Assembly (NCBI GenBank): GCA_937897265.1
Contig: CALCPT010000439.1
Coordinates: forward strand, 1 to 6,195
Length of the DNA stretch: 6,195 nt
Direction of reading: 5' to 3'
From: an uncultured Alcaligenaceae bacterium
GTDB taxonomy: Bacteria; Pseudomonadota; Gammaproteobacteria; Burkholderiales; Burkholderiaceae_B
Within the stretch, counting starts at the first letter, position 1, and each line of letters opens with the position of its first letter. The notes beneath the pieces were generated by a model. The model saw only the letters and a program-made list of their open reading frames with translations. It was not told where the DNA came from and made no database searches. The translations under genes were made by a program, and so were the position numbers. This document shows, in pieces, positions 1-5,623 of the stretch.

Positions 1-332
1 GTTGGGCCACTGGAAACGTACTCGGCGCCGATGTTGCTATTGGCGCCAGCTTTATTTTCAACGATGACCGTTTGCCCCGTTTGCAGCGTGAATTCTTTAG
101 CGACGATACGTGCGATGATGTCTGTGGTGCCCCCCGGCGCGTAACCGACAACAAACGTTAGCGTTGGTTGAGTGGCGTTTGCGGGATTTTGCGCTTGCAC
201 TTGCGCAGTTGGCAATGTCAGTGACAGTCCCAAGAAAAGAAACAGATATGCTGCTTTCGTTTTTACATATTCTTTTGTGATTGAGCCGCGATCTTTTATA
301 AAAGCATGCTTCTTTGAGGCGTAATGTTTCAT
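1..332 (-). CDS. Bug/TctC-family tripartite tricarboxylate transporter receptor, N-terminal part (cut by window edge)
   Basis: Reading leftward from the ATG at 332-330 gives 110 codons of a periplasmic solute receptor, about one third of the usual ~320 residues; the rest lies beyond the left edge. Residues ~27-47 are a hydrophobic signal segment ending in VQA, with likely cleavage before QNP. The mature N-terminus has the family hallmarks: VVGYAPGGTTDIIAR (61-75), whose Asp71 sits in the ligand-binding loop, and VIVENKAGANSNIGA (89-103). The start is supported by GCAAGGGAG nine bases upstream and by the ATGA overlap (329-332) with the dioxygenase stop, which suggests translational coupling. 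Oddly, about 26 mostly polar, Lys-rich residues precede the hydrophobic core, a long n-region for a signal peptide, and no later in-frame ATG, GTG or well-placed TTG offers an alternative. Family known: such receptors bind carboxylates or amides and may serve TctAB permeases or act as orphans. Ligand unknown. This is a different protein from the other receptor at 1188-2168. Confidence 0.9.
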   Translation of the reverse strand, partial: MKHYASKKHAFIKDRGSITKEYVKTKAAYLFLFLGLSLTLPTAQVQAQNPANATQPTLTFVVGYAPGGTTDIIARIVAKEFTLQTGQTVIVENKAGANSNIGAEYVSSGP

Positions 333-1153
333 ACTGGAATGCTCCCTTGCACCGTAATGCGATGCATCTCGCGTCGATGTCCTGGGTAATCATTAATGGC
401 ATAGTGCATGGTGCACCGGTTATCCCAAAATGCCATTGAGCCCGGGCCCCAACGAAAGCGACAGGTTAATTCTGGTTTTGAACTTTGTTGATACAGATAT
501 TGCAGCAGCGGTAAGCTTTCTTCGCGTGTCATGCCTTCAAAGCAATAAGTGAAGGGTTGGTTCACAAACAAGAGCTTACGACCAGTTTCTTCATGGGTGC
601 GCACGACGGGGTGAGAGGTATTTATTTTTCCGATATCTTCGCGCAATTTGGTTGAACGCGTCGCGTTGCGCAACTGGGCGTTCGTGCTCAAAAAATCATT
701 AGAGTGAATGGCGCGCATGTCGGATAACTGCTCTTTTAGCGCATCTGACAAGCGATCGTACGCCATGTAAAGATTGGCAAAAAGCGTGTCGCCACCTAAG
801 GGTGGTATCTCGCGGGCATATAACAGTGACCCCAGCGGAGGCGTAGCCTGAAAGGTTTCATCTGTGTGCCAGGTATCACCGATGATGTCTTTGTCGGTGC
901 TTTCTTTGACAACCGGCATGATTTTTGGATAGGCCTCAAGCGTTCGGTAAACGGGTGAACGGCTGATTTCACCAAAGCATTCAGCAAAATGAATTTGTTG
1001 CTCTGGGCTTAGCGTTTGGTCGCGAAAGAAAATGACAAGGTTATCGAGTAACGCTTGGCGAATATCGGCAATGAGGGTCGGCGTTAAGTCTTTGGTCAGA
1101 TCAACGCCGAGTAACTCAGCACCAATGTGACCGGTCAATTTACGGATTTGCAT
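329..1153 (-). CDS. TauD/TfdA-family Fe(II)/2-oxoglutarate-dependent dioxygenase
   Basis: A 274-residue cytoplasmic enzyme expected to couple oxidative decarboxylation of 2-oxoglutarate to hydroxylation of an unknown substrate; family members cleave taurine, alkyl sulfates or 2,4-D. The metal triad is clear: His96 and Asp98 in WHTDETF and His250 in MHYAINDY. Arg261 and Arg265 in RREMHR align with E. coli TauD Arg266 and Arg270, the 2-oxoglutarate end of the pocket. Other family blocks are VIFFRDQTLSPEQQ (40-53), GGDTLFANLYMAY (120-132), HPVVRTHEETGRK (181-193) and FWDNRCTMH (242-250). Aligned by eye to remembered TauD, the taurine contacts His70 and Asn95 become Ser67 and Thr94, so taurine is doubtful. 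I chose the ATG at 1153: the family sequence starts at MQIRKLTGHIGAELLGVDLT, AAAAGAGCC lies just upstream, and it leaves a 34-bp gap after the preceding receptor gene. An upstream ATG at 1213 would add 20 residues unlike the family and overlap that gene. Its stop overlaps the next start by ATGA. Confidence 0.93.
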   Translation of the reverse strand: MQIRKLTGHIGAELLGVDLTKDLTPTLIADIRQALLDNLVIFFRDQTLSPEQQIHFAECFGEISRSPVYRTLEAYPKIMPVVKESTDKDIIGDTWHTDETFQATPPLGSLLYAREIPPLGGDTLFANLYMAYDRLSDALKEQLSDMRAIHSNDFLSTNAQLRNATRSTKLREDIGKINTSHPVVRTHEETGRKLLFVNQPFTYCFEGMTREESLPLLQYLYQQSSKPELTCRFRWGPGSMAFWDNRCTMHYAINDYPGHRREMHRITVQGSIPV

Positions 1154-1187
1154 GAGTGGCTCTTTTAGAAAATTGGCGTTTTTTAAA

Positions 1188-2168
1188 TTATTTCTTTTGA
1201 TCCATAAATACAATCAGCTCGCGAAAGACTCTGGTGTATTCGTTCATTTCTTCGTCCATCTCTTTCGGTCCTTTGACGTCGAGGATCAGGCCATGTTTTT
1301 CAGCGAATTGTGCAAACTCTGGGCTATTTCCAATCGCAAGGGCTGTAGTAACGATTTTGTCTTTGATCTCGTTTGGCATTCCTTTGGGTGCCACGATGCC
1401 ATAGGCAGCGGGTAGGGTGACGTTGTACCCCGCTTGCACCACAGATGTTGCTTGTGGAAACGCAAAATATTTGTCTTTCGTAAACGCCGCAATGATTCGG
1501 ATTTTGCCGGCTTGTACATGCGGCAACATCGTCGGTGCATAGCCGGTACTCGCTTCAACTCGGCCGCCAAGCAAAGCAACAAGCGCTTCACCGCCACCGC
1601 CGGTAAACGGAATGGTGGCAATCTTGACTTGGGCGATCTTGTTTAATTCTTGAATCGCCAAGTCTGGAGTTGTTCGGTAGCCAGAGACCGCGGCACGGAT
1701 TTTTCCGGGATTTTTACGCACAGCCTCCATAAAGTCTTCAAAGGTCTGCCAAGGCGAGTCAGCGCGCACTGCAATAATCGTGGGTAGGTCAACGAGCTTG
1801 ACGATCGACTGATAGTCTTCTGGGCCTTTCCAGGCTAGTCCTTTATTTACCAAGGGTTGGTATGACAGAACGCTGTTTGACGTGAGCCCCAACGTATAGC
1901 CATCAGGTTTGGCTCGAATGACGGCGGCTGTGCCGATTGTGGCTGACCCACCTGGCTTGTTTTCGACGCTAACGTTGACCTTGAAAGCTTGCTCGAGTTG
2001 ACTCGCAAACTGGCGCGAAATCGGGTCGGTTGAGCCGCCGGGGCCATACGGAACAATAAACGTGATGTCGCGGTTGGGATAGGGCTGTGCCTGTACAGAG
2101 CCTAGAAATAAAGCGCCGATTAGGCTGAGAAGTATAAAAATGCCGGTCTTTCGGAGTGTTAAAAACAT
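1188..2168 (-). CDS. Bug/TctC-family tripartite tricarboxylate transporter substrate-binding protein
   Basis: A complete 326-residue periplasmic receptor of typical family length. Residues 1-27 form a signal peptide: Arg6/Lys7, a hydrophobic core GIFILLSLIGALFLG, then SVQA, with likely cleavage before QPYPNRDITFIVP. Family motifs are VPYGPGGSTDPISR (39-52), with Asp48 where Bug proteins place the conserved ligand-loop Asp; VSVENKPGGSATIGT (66-80); and AKPDGYTLGL (86-95). The second lobe carries IPFTGGGGEALVALLGGRVEAS (186-207) and GKIRIIAAF (221-229). It is the first gene of the minus-strand unit, followed after 34 bp by the dioxygenase and then a second receptor. CAGAGAAAAAACC precedes the ATG, so the ribosome binding site is weak (GAGA). 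No TctA or TctB gene is in the window, so it may work with distant membrane components or as an orphan sensor or receptor; this is inference. The ligand cannot be assigned. The family call is very secure. Confidence 0.95.
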   Translation of the reverse strand: MFLTLRKTGIFILLSLIGALFLGSVQAQPYPNRDITFIVPYGPGGSTDPISRQFASQLEQAFKVNVSVENKPGGSATIGTAAVIRAKPDGYTLGLTSNSVLSYQPLVNKGLAWKGPEDYQSIVKLVDLPTIIAVRADSPWQTFEDFMEAVRKNPGKIRAAVSGYRTTPDLAIQELNKIAQVKIATIPFTGGGGEALVALLGGRVEASTGYAPTMLPHVQAGKIRIIAAFTKDKYFAFPQATSVVQAGYNVTLPAAYGIVAPKGMPNEIKDKIVTTALAIGNSPEFAQFAEKHGLILDVKGPKEMDEEMNEYTRVFRELIVFMDQKK

Positions 2169-2221
2169 GGTTTTTTCTCTGAGATGTCTTCGGCTCTTTA
2201 AGCGAACCCTACTGTGCAGTT

Positions 2222-2230
2222 TTTATAACA
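2222..2230 (-). promoter_or_regulatory. Candidate extended -10 promoter for the minus-strand receptor-dioxygenase unit
   Basis: On the minus strand this reads TGTTATAAA, which matches the extended -10 pattern TGnTATAAT in all but the last base. No good -35 box lies 16-18 bp upstream, which is tolerable for an extended -10 promoter. It would start transcription near 2215 and give a leader of about 47 nt before the receptor ATG at 2168. The call rests on motif matching only. Confidence 0.35.
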
Positions 2231-2251
2231 CGGGCTGAGAGTGTAGGACGT

Positions 2252-2279
2252 TTGCGTTAAACTAGCTGAAAAATATATG
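2252..2279 (+). promoter_or_regulatory. Candidate sigma70-type promoter for the MmgE/PrpD gene
   Basis: TTGCGT (2252-2257) and TATATG (2274-2279) are separated by 16 bp and resemble -35 and -10 boxes, with 4 of 6 matches in each. Transcription would begin near 2286 and leave a leader of about 148 nt. The imperfect inverted repeat just downstream, at 2288-2319, would be well placed as an operator. Both matches are modest and AT-rich spacers produce these by chance. Confidence 0.25.
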
Positions 2280-2287
2280 AATAAGAC

Positions 2288-2319
2288 AGTAGGCTTGGCT
2301 CATACAGGCAAGGCTTACT
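2288..2319. repeat. Imperfect inverted repeat, possible operator
   Basis: The arms AGTAGGCTTGGC (2288-2299) and GCAAGGCTTACT (2308-2319) match as inverted copies in 9 of 12 positions, around an 8-bp spacer. The hexamer AGGCTT also recurs as a direct repeat 20 bp apart (2291 and 2311), about two helical turns, so the two halves lie on the same face of the DNA. The position between divergent genes suits a regulator site, for example of a LysR- or GntR-type protein. No regulator gene is in the window to link it to. Confidence 0.3.
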
Positions 2320-2420
2320 TTGAGACAAACAATCATTTCGTATTGATGACGAATCTTTTTGATGTCGATCCCTTGGCTCGTTTCAGGAGCTAAGCGATTG
2401 CGGTCGTACTTCATTTTTTA

Positions 2421-2431
2421 CAGAGACTCTG
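2421..2431. repeat. Perfect 11-bp palindrome overlapping the MmgE/PrpD translation start region
   Basis: CAGAGACTCTG has perfect 5-bp arms around a single A and ends two bases before the ATG at 2434. It includes AGAG, the only weak ribosome-binding-like sequence for that gene. It could be a protein-binding site; as RNA, the one-base loop is too tight for the full stem to fold. It may be chance. Confidence 0.35.
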
Positions 2432-2433
2432 CC

Positions 2434-3822
2434 ATGACACAAACAGCTAGTGAAAAAATTGCTTCATTCGTGGTCAATTTTGATCCAACAACCATCACCC
2501 CTGCAAGTCGACATGTTGCGGCGCGCGCGCTGTTTGATACTGTTGTCTGTGCGGTCGCGGGCGTGCAAGAGCCGGCTTCACAACTCAGTCTTCAATATGC
2601 GCAGGGTCAAACCGGCCCGCATATGGCTACCGTTTGGGCAACCGGCCAAAAGCTATCGCTAGAGATGGCGGCTTTGGTGAACGGCACGATGGGTCACGCC
2701 TTGGATTTTGATGATGTGTCATCGCCACTACGCGGCCATCCAACTGTCGCGATTTTGCCAGCTTTGATCGCGTTAGGCGAAACGCAGCAGGCTCAAGGAC
2801 GCGACATCATCAACGCGTACATTGTTGGTTTTGAAGTGACCCTACGCTTGGCGCGTGCAATTGTCGATGAACAGTACGCGAAGGGCTGGCATTCAACCGC
2901 GTCCATTGCCACCTTCGGTGCAACCGTTGCGTGTGCGCATTTGTTAAAACTCGATCACGCTCAAATTGTGAACGCTTTGGGTATTACGGTCTCGCAGATT
3001 GCCGGAACTCGGCAAAACTTTGGCACGATGTCTAAGCCATTTCAGGCCGGTCAGGCCAATGCGGTGGCGCTGCGTGCTGTTATGTTGGCTCGGGTTGGGT
3101 TTGATGCCTCAGCCAAGGCGCTTGATGGTGATCAAGGCTACACCACACTGTATGCCGATAAGATGGATCTGCATGCCGAGCTAGATCAACTCGGTAGCTT
3201 GCCTCTTGAGATCGAACGCAGTGGCATCGAAATTAAAAAATATCCTTTGTGCTACGCCACGCATCGCACGATTGATGGCTTGCTTGATATGCTGAAGGAC
3301 ACGCCGTTTAAGTTCGAGCAACTTGATCACGTTGATATTCAAACAAACTATCGCGCCACTGTGCCTTTGATTCATAGCCGGCCACAAACCGGCTTAGAGG
3401 GAAAATTCAGTATGCAGTACGCCGTGACGGCGGCCTTGCACGATGGTGAAGTGGTGCTCAAAACCTTCGAAGATACAGCGGTTCAGCGCGCTGATATTCA
3501 GGCCTTTTTACCCAAAGTGAACGTTACCGAAGGCGCGCCGCCTTTGTTTCCACGCTGGGCTGAATTAACGATCTATTTAAAGGACGGCACGGTGCTTAAG
3601 CGTCGCGTTGAAAAATTGCGTGGTAGCAAAGAGCATCCTCTCACCGATGCTGAATTGGTGACCAAGGGTGCGGACTGCTGCAGCTTTGGTAAGTTAAATA
3701 TTTCAGCGGCTGAGTTGGCGCATATTTGTTTTACGCTTGATCAACAGCCTCTTGGTGCGTTGCTCAAGGCACTGACGGGTGCGGCGTTGGCCTCTAACGC
3801 GAGCGCAAAAAAAGCCGCTTGA
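2434..3822 (+). CDS. MmgE/PrpD-family protein (2-methylcitrate dehydratase / cis-aconitate decarboxylase-like)
   Basis: A 462-residue cytoplasmic protein of normal family length. The family includes 2-methylcitrate dehydratase, cis-aconitate decarboxylase and iminodisuccinate epimerase, so the reaction probably acts on a small polycarboxylate or its amino derivative but cannot be fixed. Blocks in order: NGTMGHALDFDD (83-94), GHPTVAILPAL (101-111), GWHSTASIATFGA (151-163), KPFQAGQAN (201-209), IKKYPLCYATH (267-277) and EGKFSMQYAVTAAL (322-335). Compared from memory with human ACOD1, active-site Asp93, His103, His159, Lys207 and Lys272 correspond to Asp91, His102, His153, Lys201 and Lys268, while Thr97 appears as Val95. 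I chose the ATG at 2434 because MTQTASEKIASFVVNF is the usual family start; earlier in-frame starts near 2359 add 25 unrelated residues and lack a ribosome binding site. The site at 2434 is itself weak (AGAG). The C-terminal tail is Ala/Lys-rich. It lies divergent to the dioxygenase unit and upstream of an ABC importer, consistent with a catabolic role. Confidence 0.9.
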   Translation: MTQTASEKIASFVVNFDPTTITPASRHVAARALFDTVVCAVAGVQEPASQLSLQYAQGQTGPHMATVWATGQKLSLEMAALVNGTMGHALDFDDVSSPLRGHPTVAILPALIALGETQQAQGRDIINAYIVGFEVTLRLARAIVDEQYAKGWHSTASIATFGATVACAHLLKLDHAQIVNALGITVSQIAGTRQNFGTMSKPFQAGQANAVALRAVMLARVGFDASAKALDGDQGYTTLYADKMDLHAELDQLGSLPLEIERSGIEIKKYPLCYATHRTIDGLLDMLKDTPFKFEQLDHVDIQTNYRATVPLIHSRPQTGLEGKFSMQYAVTAALHDGEVVLKTFEDTAVQRADIQAFLPKVNVTEGAPPLFPRWAELTIYLKDGTVLKRRVEKLRGSKEHPLTDAELVTKGADCCSFGKLNISAAELAHICFTLDQQPLGALLKALTGAALASNASAKKAA

Positions 3823-3835
3823 TCTGTGAGCGCTT

Positions 3836-3863
3836 GGCCGCCCTGCAAGTCGCCGGGGCGGTC
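3836..3863 (+). other. GC-rich hairpin downstream of the MmgE/PrpD gene, possible transcription end or RNA-stabilising structure
   Basis: GGCCGCCC (3836-3843) pairs with GGGCGGTC (3856-3863) to form an 8-bp stem with one G-U pair around a 12-base loop. It begins 13 bases after the stop codon, a typical terminator position. No T-run follows (GCATACGCCG), so it does not meet the rule for an intrinsic terminator. It could protect the mRNA 3' end, act with Rho, or only weaken read-through into the ABC operon. Confidence 0.4.
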
Positions 3864-3890
3864 GCATACGCCGTAAGGGCAACGCATGAA

Positions 3891-3912
3891 TGATGTCACG
3901 ACTATGGCATCA
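3891..3912 (+). other. Second, weaker hairpin in the spacer
   Basis: TGATGTC (3891-3897) can pair with GGCATCA (3906-3912) over seven positions, one a G-U pair, around an 8-base loop. The next bases are GGGAAAAC rather than T-rich, so it is not an intrinsic terminator on the plus strand. It may be chance or an operator half of the downstream promoter region. Confidence 0.2.
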
Positions 3913-3952
3913 GGGAAAACGATTAAGAGAAAACCCCTAAGCGTAAATCCGT

Positions 3953-3981
3953 TTGACCAATATCAAATTCCAACGTACTTT
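3953..3981 (+). promoter_or_regulatory. Candidate sigma70-type promoter for the livGFH operon
   Basis: TTGACC (3953-3958) matches the -35 consensus at 5 of 6 positions. TACTTT (3976-3981), 17 bp away, keeps the most important -10 bases (T1, A2, T6). Transcription would start near 3988, giving a leader of about 118 nt. That leader contains the symmetric element GTTGaaaCAAC at 4032-4042, which could be an operator. The call is by motif only. Confidence 0.35.
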
Positions 3982-4094
3982 CACATTTGCGAATTTAATA
4001 AAAAAGCTGTTTTAAGTTGCAAGTGCAGGTCGTTGAAACAACCCTCAATGCACCGCGTTTAAAAACTGTCAAACATACCTTTCGATTTAGTCTT

Positions 4095-4108
4095 GGAGAA
4101 CGGATTTG
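4095..4108 (+). promoter_or_regulatory. Ribosome binding site and TTG start codon of livG
   Basis: GGAGAA (4095-4100) sits at good distance from the TTG at 4106-4108. An in-frame TAG at 4088-4090 rules out any further extension, and no in-frame ATG or GTG occurs between it and the TTG. The next usable starts would fall inside the first beta-strand of the ABC domain. The gene therefore uses TTG. Confidence 0.8.
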
Positions 4109-4900
4109 TCGAACCAGTCAGCGTCAGCATTGCTGAGTGTCAAAGATATTACGGTGCGGTTTGGTGGCATCGTTGCTTTAGATTCTGTCAGTTTTGATGT
4201 GCCTCGCAATAAGGTCTGTGGATTGATCGGCCCAAACGGTGCCGGTAAAACGACACTGTTTAATTGCTTGAGCCGCCTCTACCAATATCAATCAGGTGAC
4301 TTGTTGTTTGATGGCGAATCCATTACGCAGACACCTGTGCATGCGATGTCAAAAATCGGCATTGGTCGCACTTTTCAAAACCTAGCCATGTTTCGCACCA
4401 TGACGGTGCGTCAGAATGTAATGGTGGGTGCGCACGCGCGTTCTGAAGGTGGTTTTCTCAGCAACATGCTGAAGACCCCAGCCTCGCGCGCTGAAGAAAC
4501 GCAAATGACGGCAGACGCCGACAGTTTGTTGACCTACTTAAAACTTGCCGAATATGCCGATCGCGCAGTCGGTGATTTGCCGTTTGGTATACAAAAGCGT
4601 GTCGAGTTTGCGCGTGCCTTGGCGTCAAAGCCGAAGATGCTGTTGTTAGATGAACCCGCCGCAGGGTTGAATCACAGCGAACTCAGTGATCTGGCGAATT
4701 TTATTCGCACGGTTCGCGATGACATGGGAATTACTGTTTTGCTTGTTGAACACCACATGAATTTGGTGATGGAGGTCTCGGACTGGATCGTCGTGTTGAA
4801 CTTCGGCAAAAAAATTGCAGAAGGGACACCTGACGAAATTCAGCGCAACCCAGAGGTCATCCGCGCCTACTTAGGAGATGGTAACAATGAAACTGCTTGA
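4106..4900 (+). CDS. livG: LivG-type ABC transporter ATP-binding protein (branched-chain amino acid / HAAT family)
   Basis: A 264-residue cytoplasmic ATPase subunit that drives import together with LivF and the LivH/LivM membrane pair. Nucleotide-binding motifs: Walker A GPNGAGKTT (42-50), Q-loop Gln91 in GRTFQNLAMF, signature LPFGIQKR (158-165), Walker B LLLDEP (179-184) with catalytic Glu183, D-loop AGLNHSE (186-192), and switch His216 in VEHHM. The insert between Q-loop and signature and the FQNLAMFRTMTV block are typical of LivG. The LPFGIQKR signature departs from LSGGQ but is common in this subfamily, and His217 stands where LivG usually has Asp. Translation starts at TTG 4106 after GGAGAA. 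The 3' end overlaps livF by 14 bp. Transport substrate is not set by this subunit: family members serve amino acids, amides, urea or aromatic acids, and the neighbouring catabolic genes make a substrate other than Leu/Ile/Val plausible. Confidence 0.94.
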   Translation: MSNQSASALLSVKDITVRFGGIVALDSVSFDVPRNKVCGLIGPNGAGKTTLFNCLSRLYQYQSGDLLFDGESITQTPVHAMSKIGIGRTFQNLAMFRTMTVRQNVMVGAHARSEGGFLSNMLKTPASRAEETQMTADADSLLTYLKLAEYADRAVGDLPFGIQKRVEFARALASKPKMLLLDEPAAGLNHSELSDLANFIRTVRDDMGITVLLVEHHMNLVMEVSDWIVVLNFGKKIAEGTPDEIQRNPEVIRAYLGDGNNETA

Positions 4901-5597
4901 CGTTACCAACCTCAACGCTTGGTATGGTCCCAACCAGGTGTTGTTTGATTTGAATTTTGAATTGCATGTTGGTGGTATCACAACGATTTTGGGTGCAAAC
5001 GGGGCGGGCAAAACGACCACGCTGCGTTCTGTATGCCAAGCCGTTCAAACGACTGGATCGATGACGTTTTTAGATAAGCGTATCGATGGCAAGGCGACTG
5101 AAGATATTGTCAGGGTCGGGATCGCGCATGTACCCGATGGGCGCGGTACCTTTACTGCATTGACGGTCGAAGAAAATCTAAAGCTCGGCGCCTACACGCG
5201 TAAAGATCGTGCTGAGGTTGAAGCAGACATGGAGCGGATGTATGCACGCTTCCCACGGTTGAAAGAGCGCTATCGGCAACAGGCGGGCACGTTGTCTGGT
5301 GGCGAGCAACAAATGCTTGCGATCAGTCGCGCCTTGATGTTGCGCCCTCGACTCTTGCTGTTAGATGAGCCATCGTTTGGTTTGGCTCCGTTGATCGTCA
5401 AAGAAATTTTCGAGATCATGCGCCAAATTAACAAAGAAGACCAGGTCAGTATGTTGTTGGTTGAGCAAAATGCGACGCTTGCGCTGAATTTGGCTGATCA
5501 CGCGTATCTGCTTGAGACTGGCAAGATCGTGTTGTCTGGCCCCTCGGCTGACATCAAAGCAGACGAGTCGATTCGACGCGTGTATCTGGGCTATTGA
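4887..5597 (+). CDS. livF: LivF-type ABC transporter ATP-binding protein (branched-chain amino acid / HAAT family)
   Basis: A 236-residue second ATPase of the importer, normal LivF length. Motifs: Walker A GANGAGKTT (36-44), the LivF-type Q-loop region AHVPDGRGTF (80-89), where most relatives have Glu instead of Asp84, signature LSGGEQQ (136-142), Walker B LLLLDEP (156-162) with Glu161, and SFGLAPL (163-169). Position 194 is Gln in VEQN instead of the usual switch His, which is normal for LivF. The in-frame ATG at 4878 would abut the ribosome binding site, whereas the ATG at 4887 lies nine bases after AGGAG (4873-4877) and begins MKLLDVTNLNAWYG, the typical LivF start. I therefore use 4887. 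The start lies inside the end of livG (14-bp overlap), so the two are probably translationally coupled and made in equal amounts. livH follows 26 bp downstream. Confidence 0.94.
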   Translation: MKLLDVTNLNAWYGPNQVLFDLNFELHVGGITTILGANGAGKTTTLRSVCQAVQTTGSMTFLDKRIDGKATEDIVRVGIAHVPDGRGTFTALTVEENLKLGAYTRKDRAEVEADMERMYARFPRLKERYRQQAGTLSGGEQQMLAISRALMLRPRLLLLDEPSFGLAPLIVKEIFEIMRQINKEDQVSMLLVEQNATLALNLADHAYLLETGKIVLSGPSADIKADESIRRVYLGY

Positions 5598-5623
5598 ATC
5601 AACTTTCAGGTCGTGGAGTTTTA

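Larger units (their letters stand above)
2169..2433. other. Divergent intergenic region (265 bp)
   Basis: This spacer separates the leftward receptor-dioxygenase unit from the rightward MmgE/PrpD gene and must hold the start signals for both. It contains a candidate extended -10 for the minus strand, a weaker two-box candidate for the plus strand, an imperfect inverted repeat at 2288-2319 and an 11-bp palindrome at 2421-2431; each is listed separately. I see no convincing gene or structured RNA in it. The reading frame of the plus-strand gene stays open upstream to 2359, but that stretch has no ribosome binding site and does not resemble the family N-terminus. Confidence 0.7.
3823..4105. other. 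Intergenic region between MmgE/PrpD gene and livG (283 bp)
   Basis: This stretch begins with a GC-rich hairpin (3836-3863), followed by a second, weaker hairpin (3891-3912). An AT-rich section follows with a candidate promoter (3953-3981) and a short symmetric element GTTGaaaCAAC (4032-4042). The final bases hold the ribosome binding site for livG. An open frame of 58 codons (3886-4062, ATG to TAA) is preceded by AAGGG at six-base spacing, but its product resembles nothing I recognise, so I do not call it a gene. The layout suggests the ABC operon has its own promoter. Confidence 0.6.

Noticed and set aside
97..402. Minus-strand open frame of about 100 codons crossing the receptor and dioxygenase junction
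   Set aside because: It lies in another frame of two well-supported genes, with no family resemblance.
1154..1213. Longer N-terminus of the dioxygenase from the ATG at 1213
   Set aside because: It would overlap the end of the upstream receptor gene, adds 20 residues unlike the family, and the ATG at 1153 has an AAGAG ribosome binding site and the expected family start.
2359..2433. Longer N-terminus of the MmgE/PrpD protein from TTG 2359 or ATG 2362
   Set aside because: No ribosome binding site precedes these codons, and the added residues do not resemble the family, which normally begins near TASEKIASFV.
3836..3863. Intrinsic terminator
   Set aside because: The stem is good but no T-run follows, so it is listed only as a hairpin.
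4577..4600. Degenerate ABC signature in LivG (LPFGIQKR instead of LSGGQ)
   Set aside because: This variant is frequent in the LivG subfamily and does not indicate a broken ATPase.
4878..4886. livF start at the ATG at 4878
   Set aside because: AGGAG (4873-4877) directly abuts this ATG, too close for initiation; the ATG at 4887 has nine-base spacing and the typical LivF N-terminus.
5466..5468. Missing switch His in LivF (Gln194)
   Set aside because: VEQN is the normal LivF sequence at this place, not a defect.
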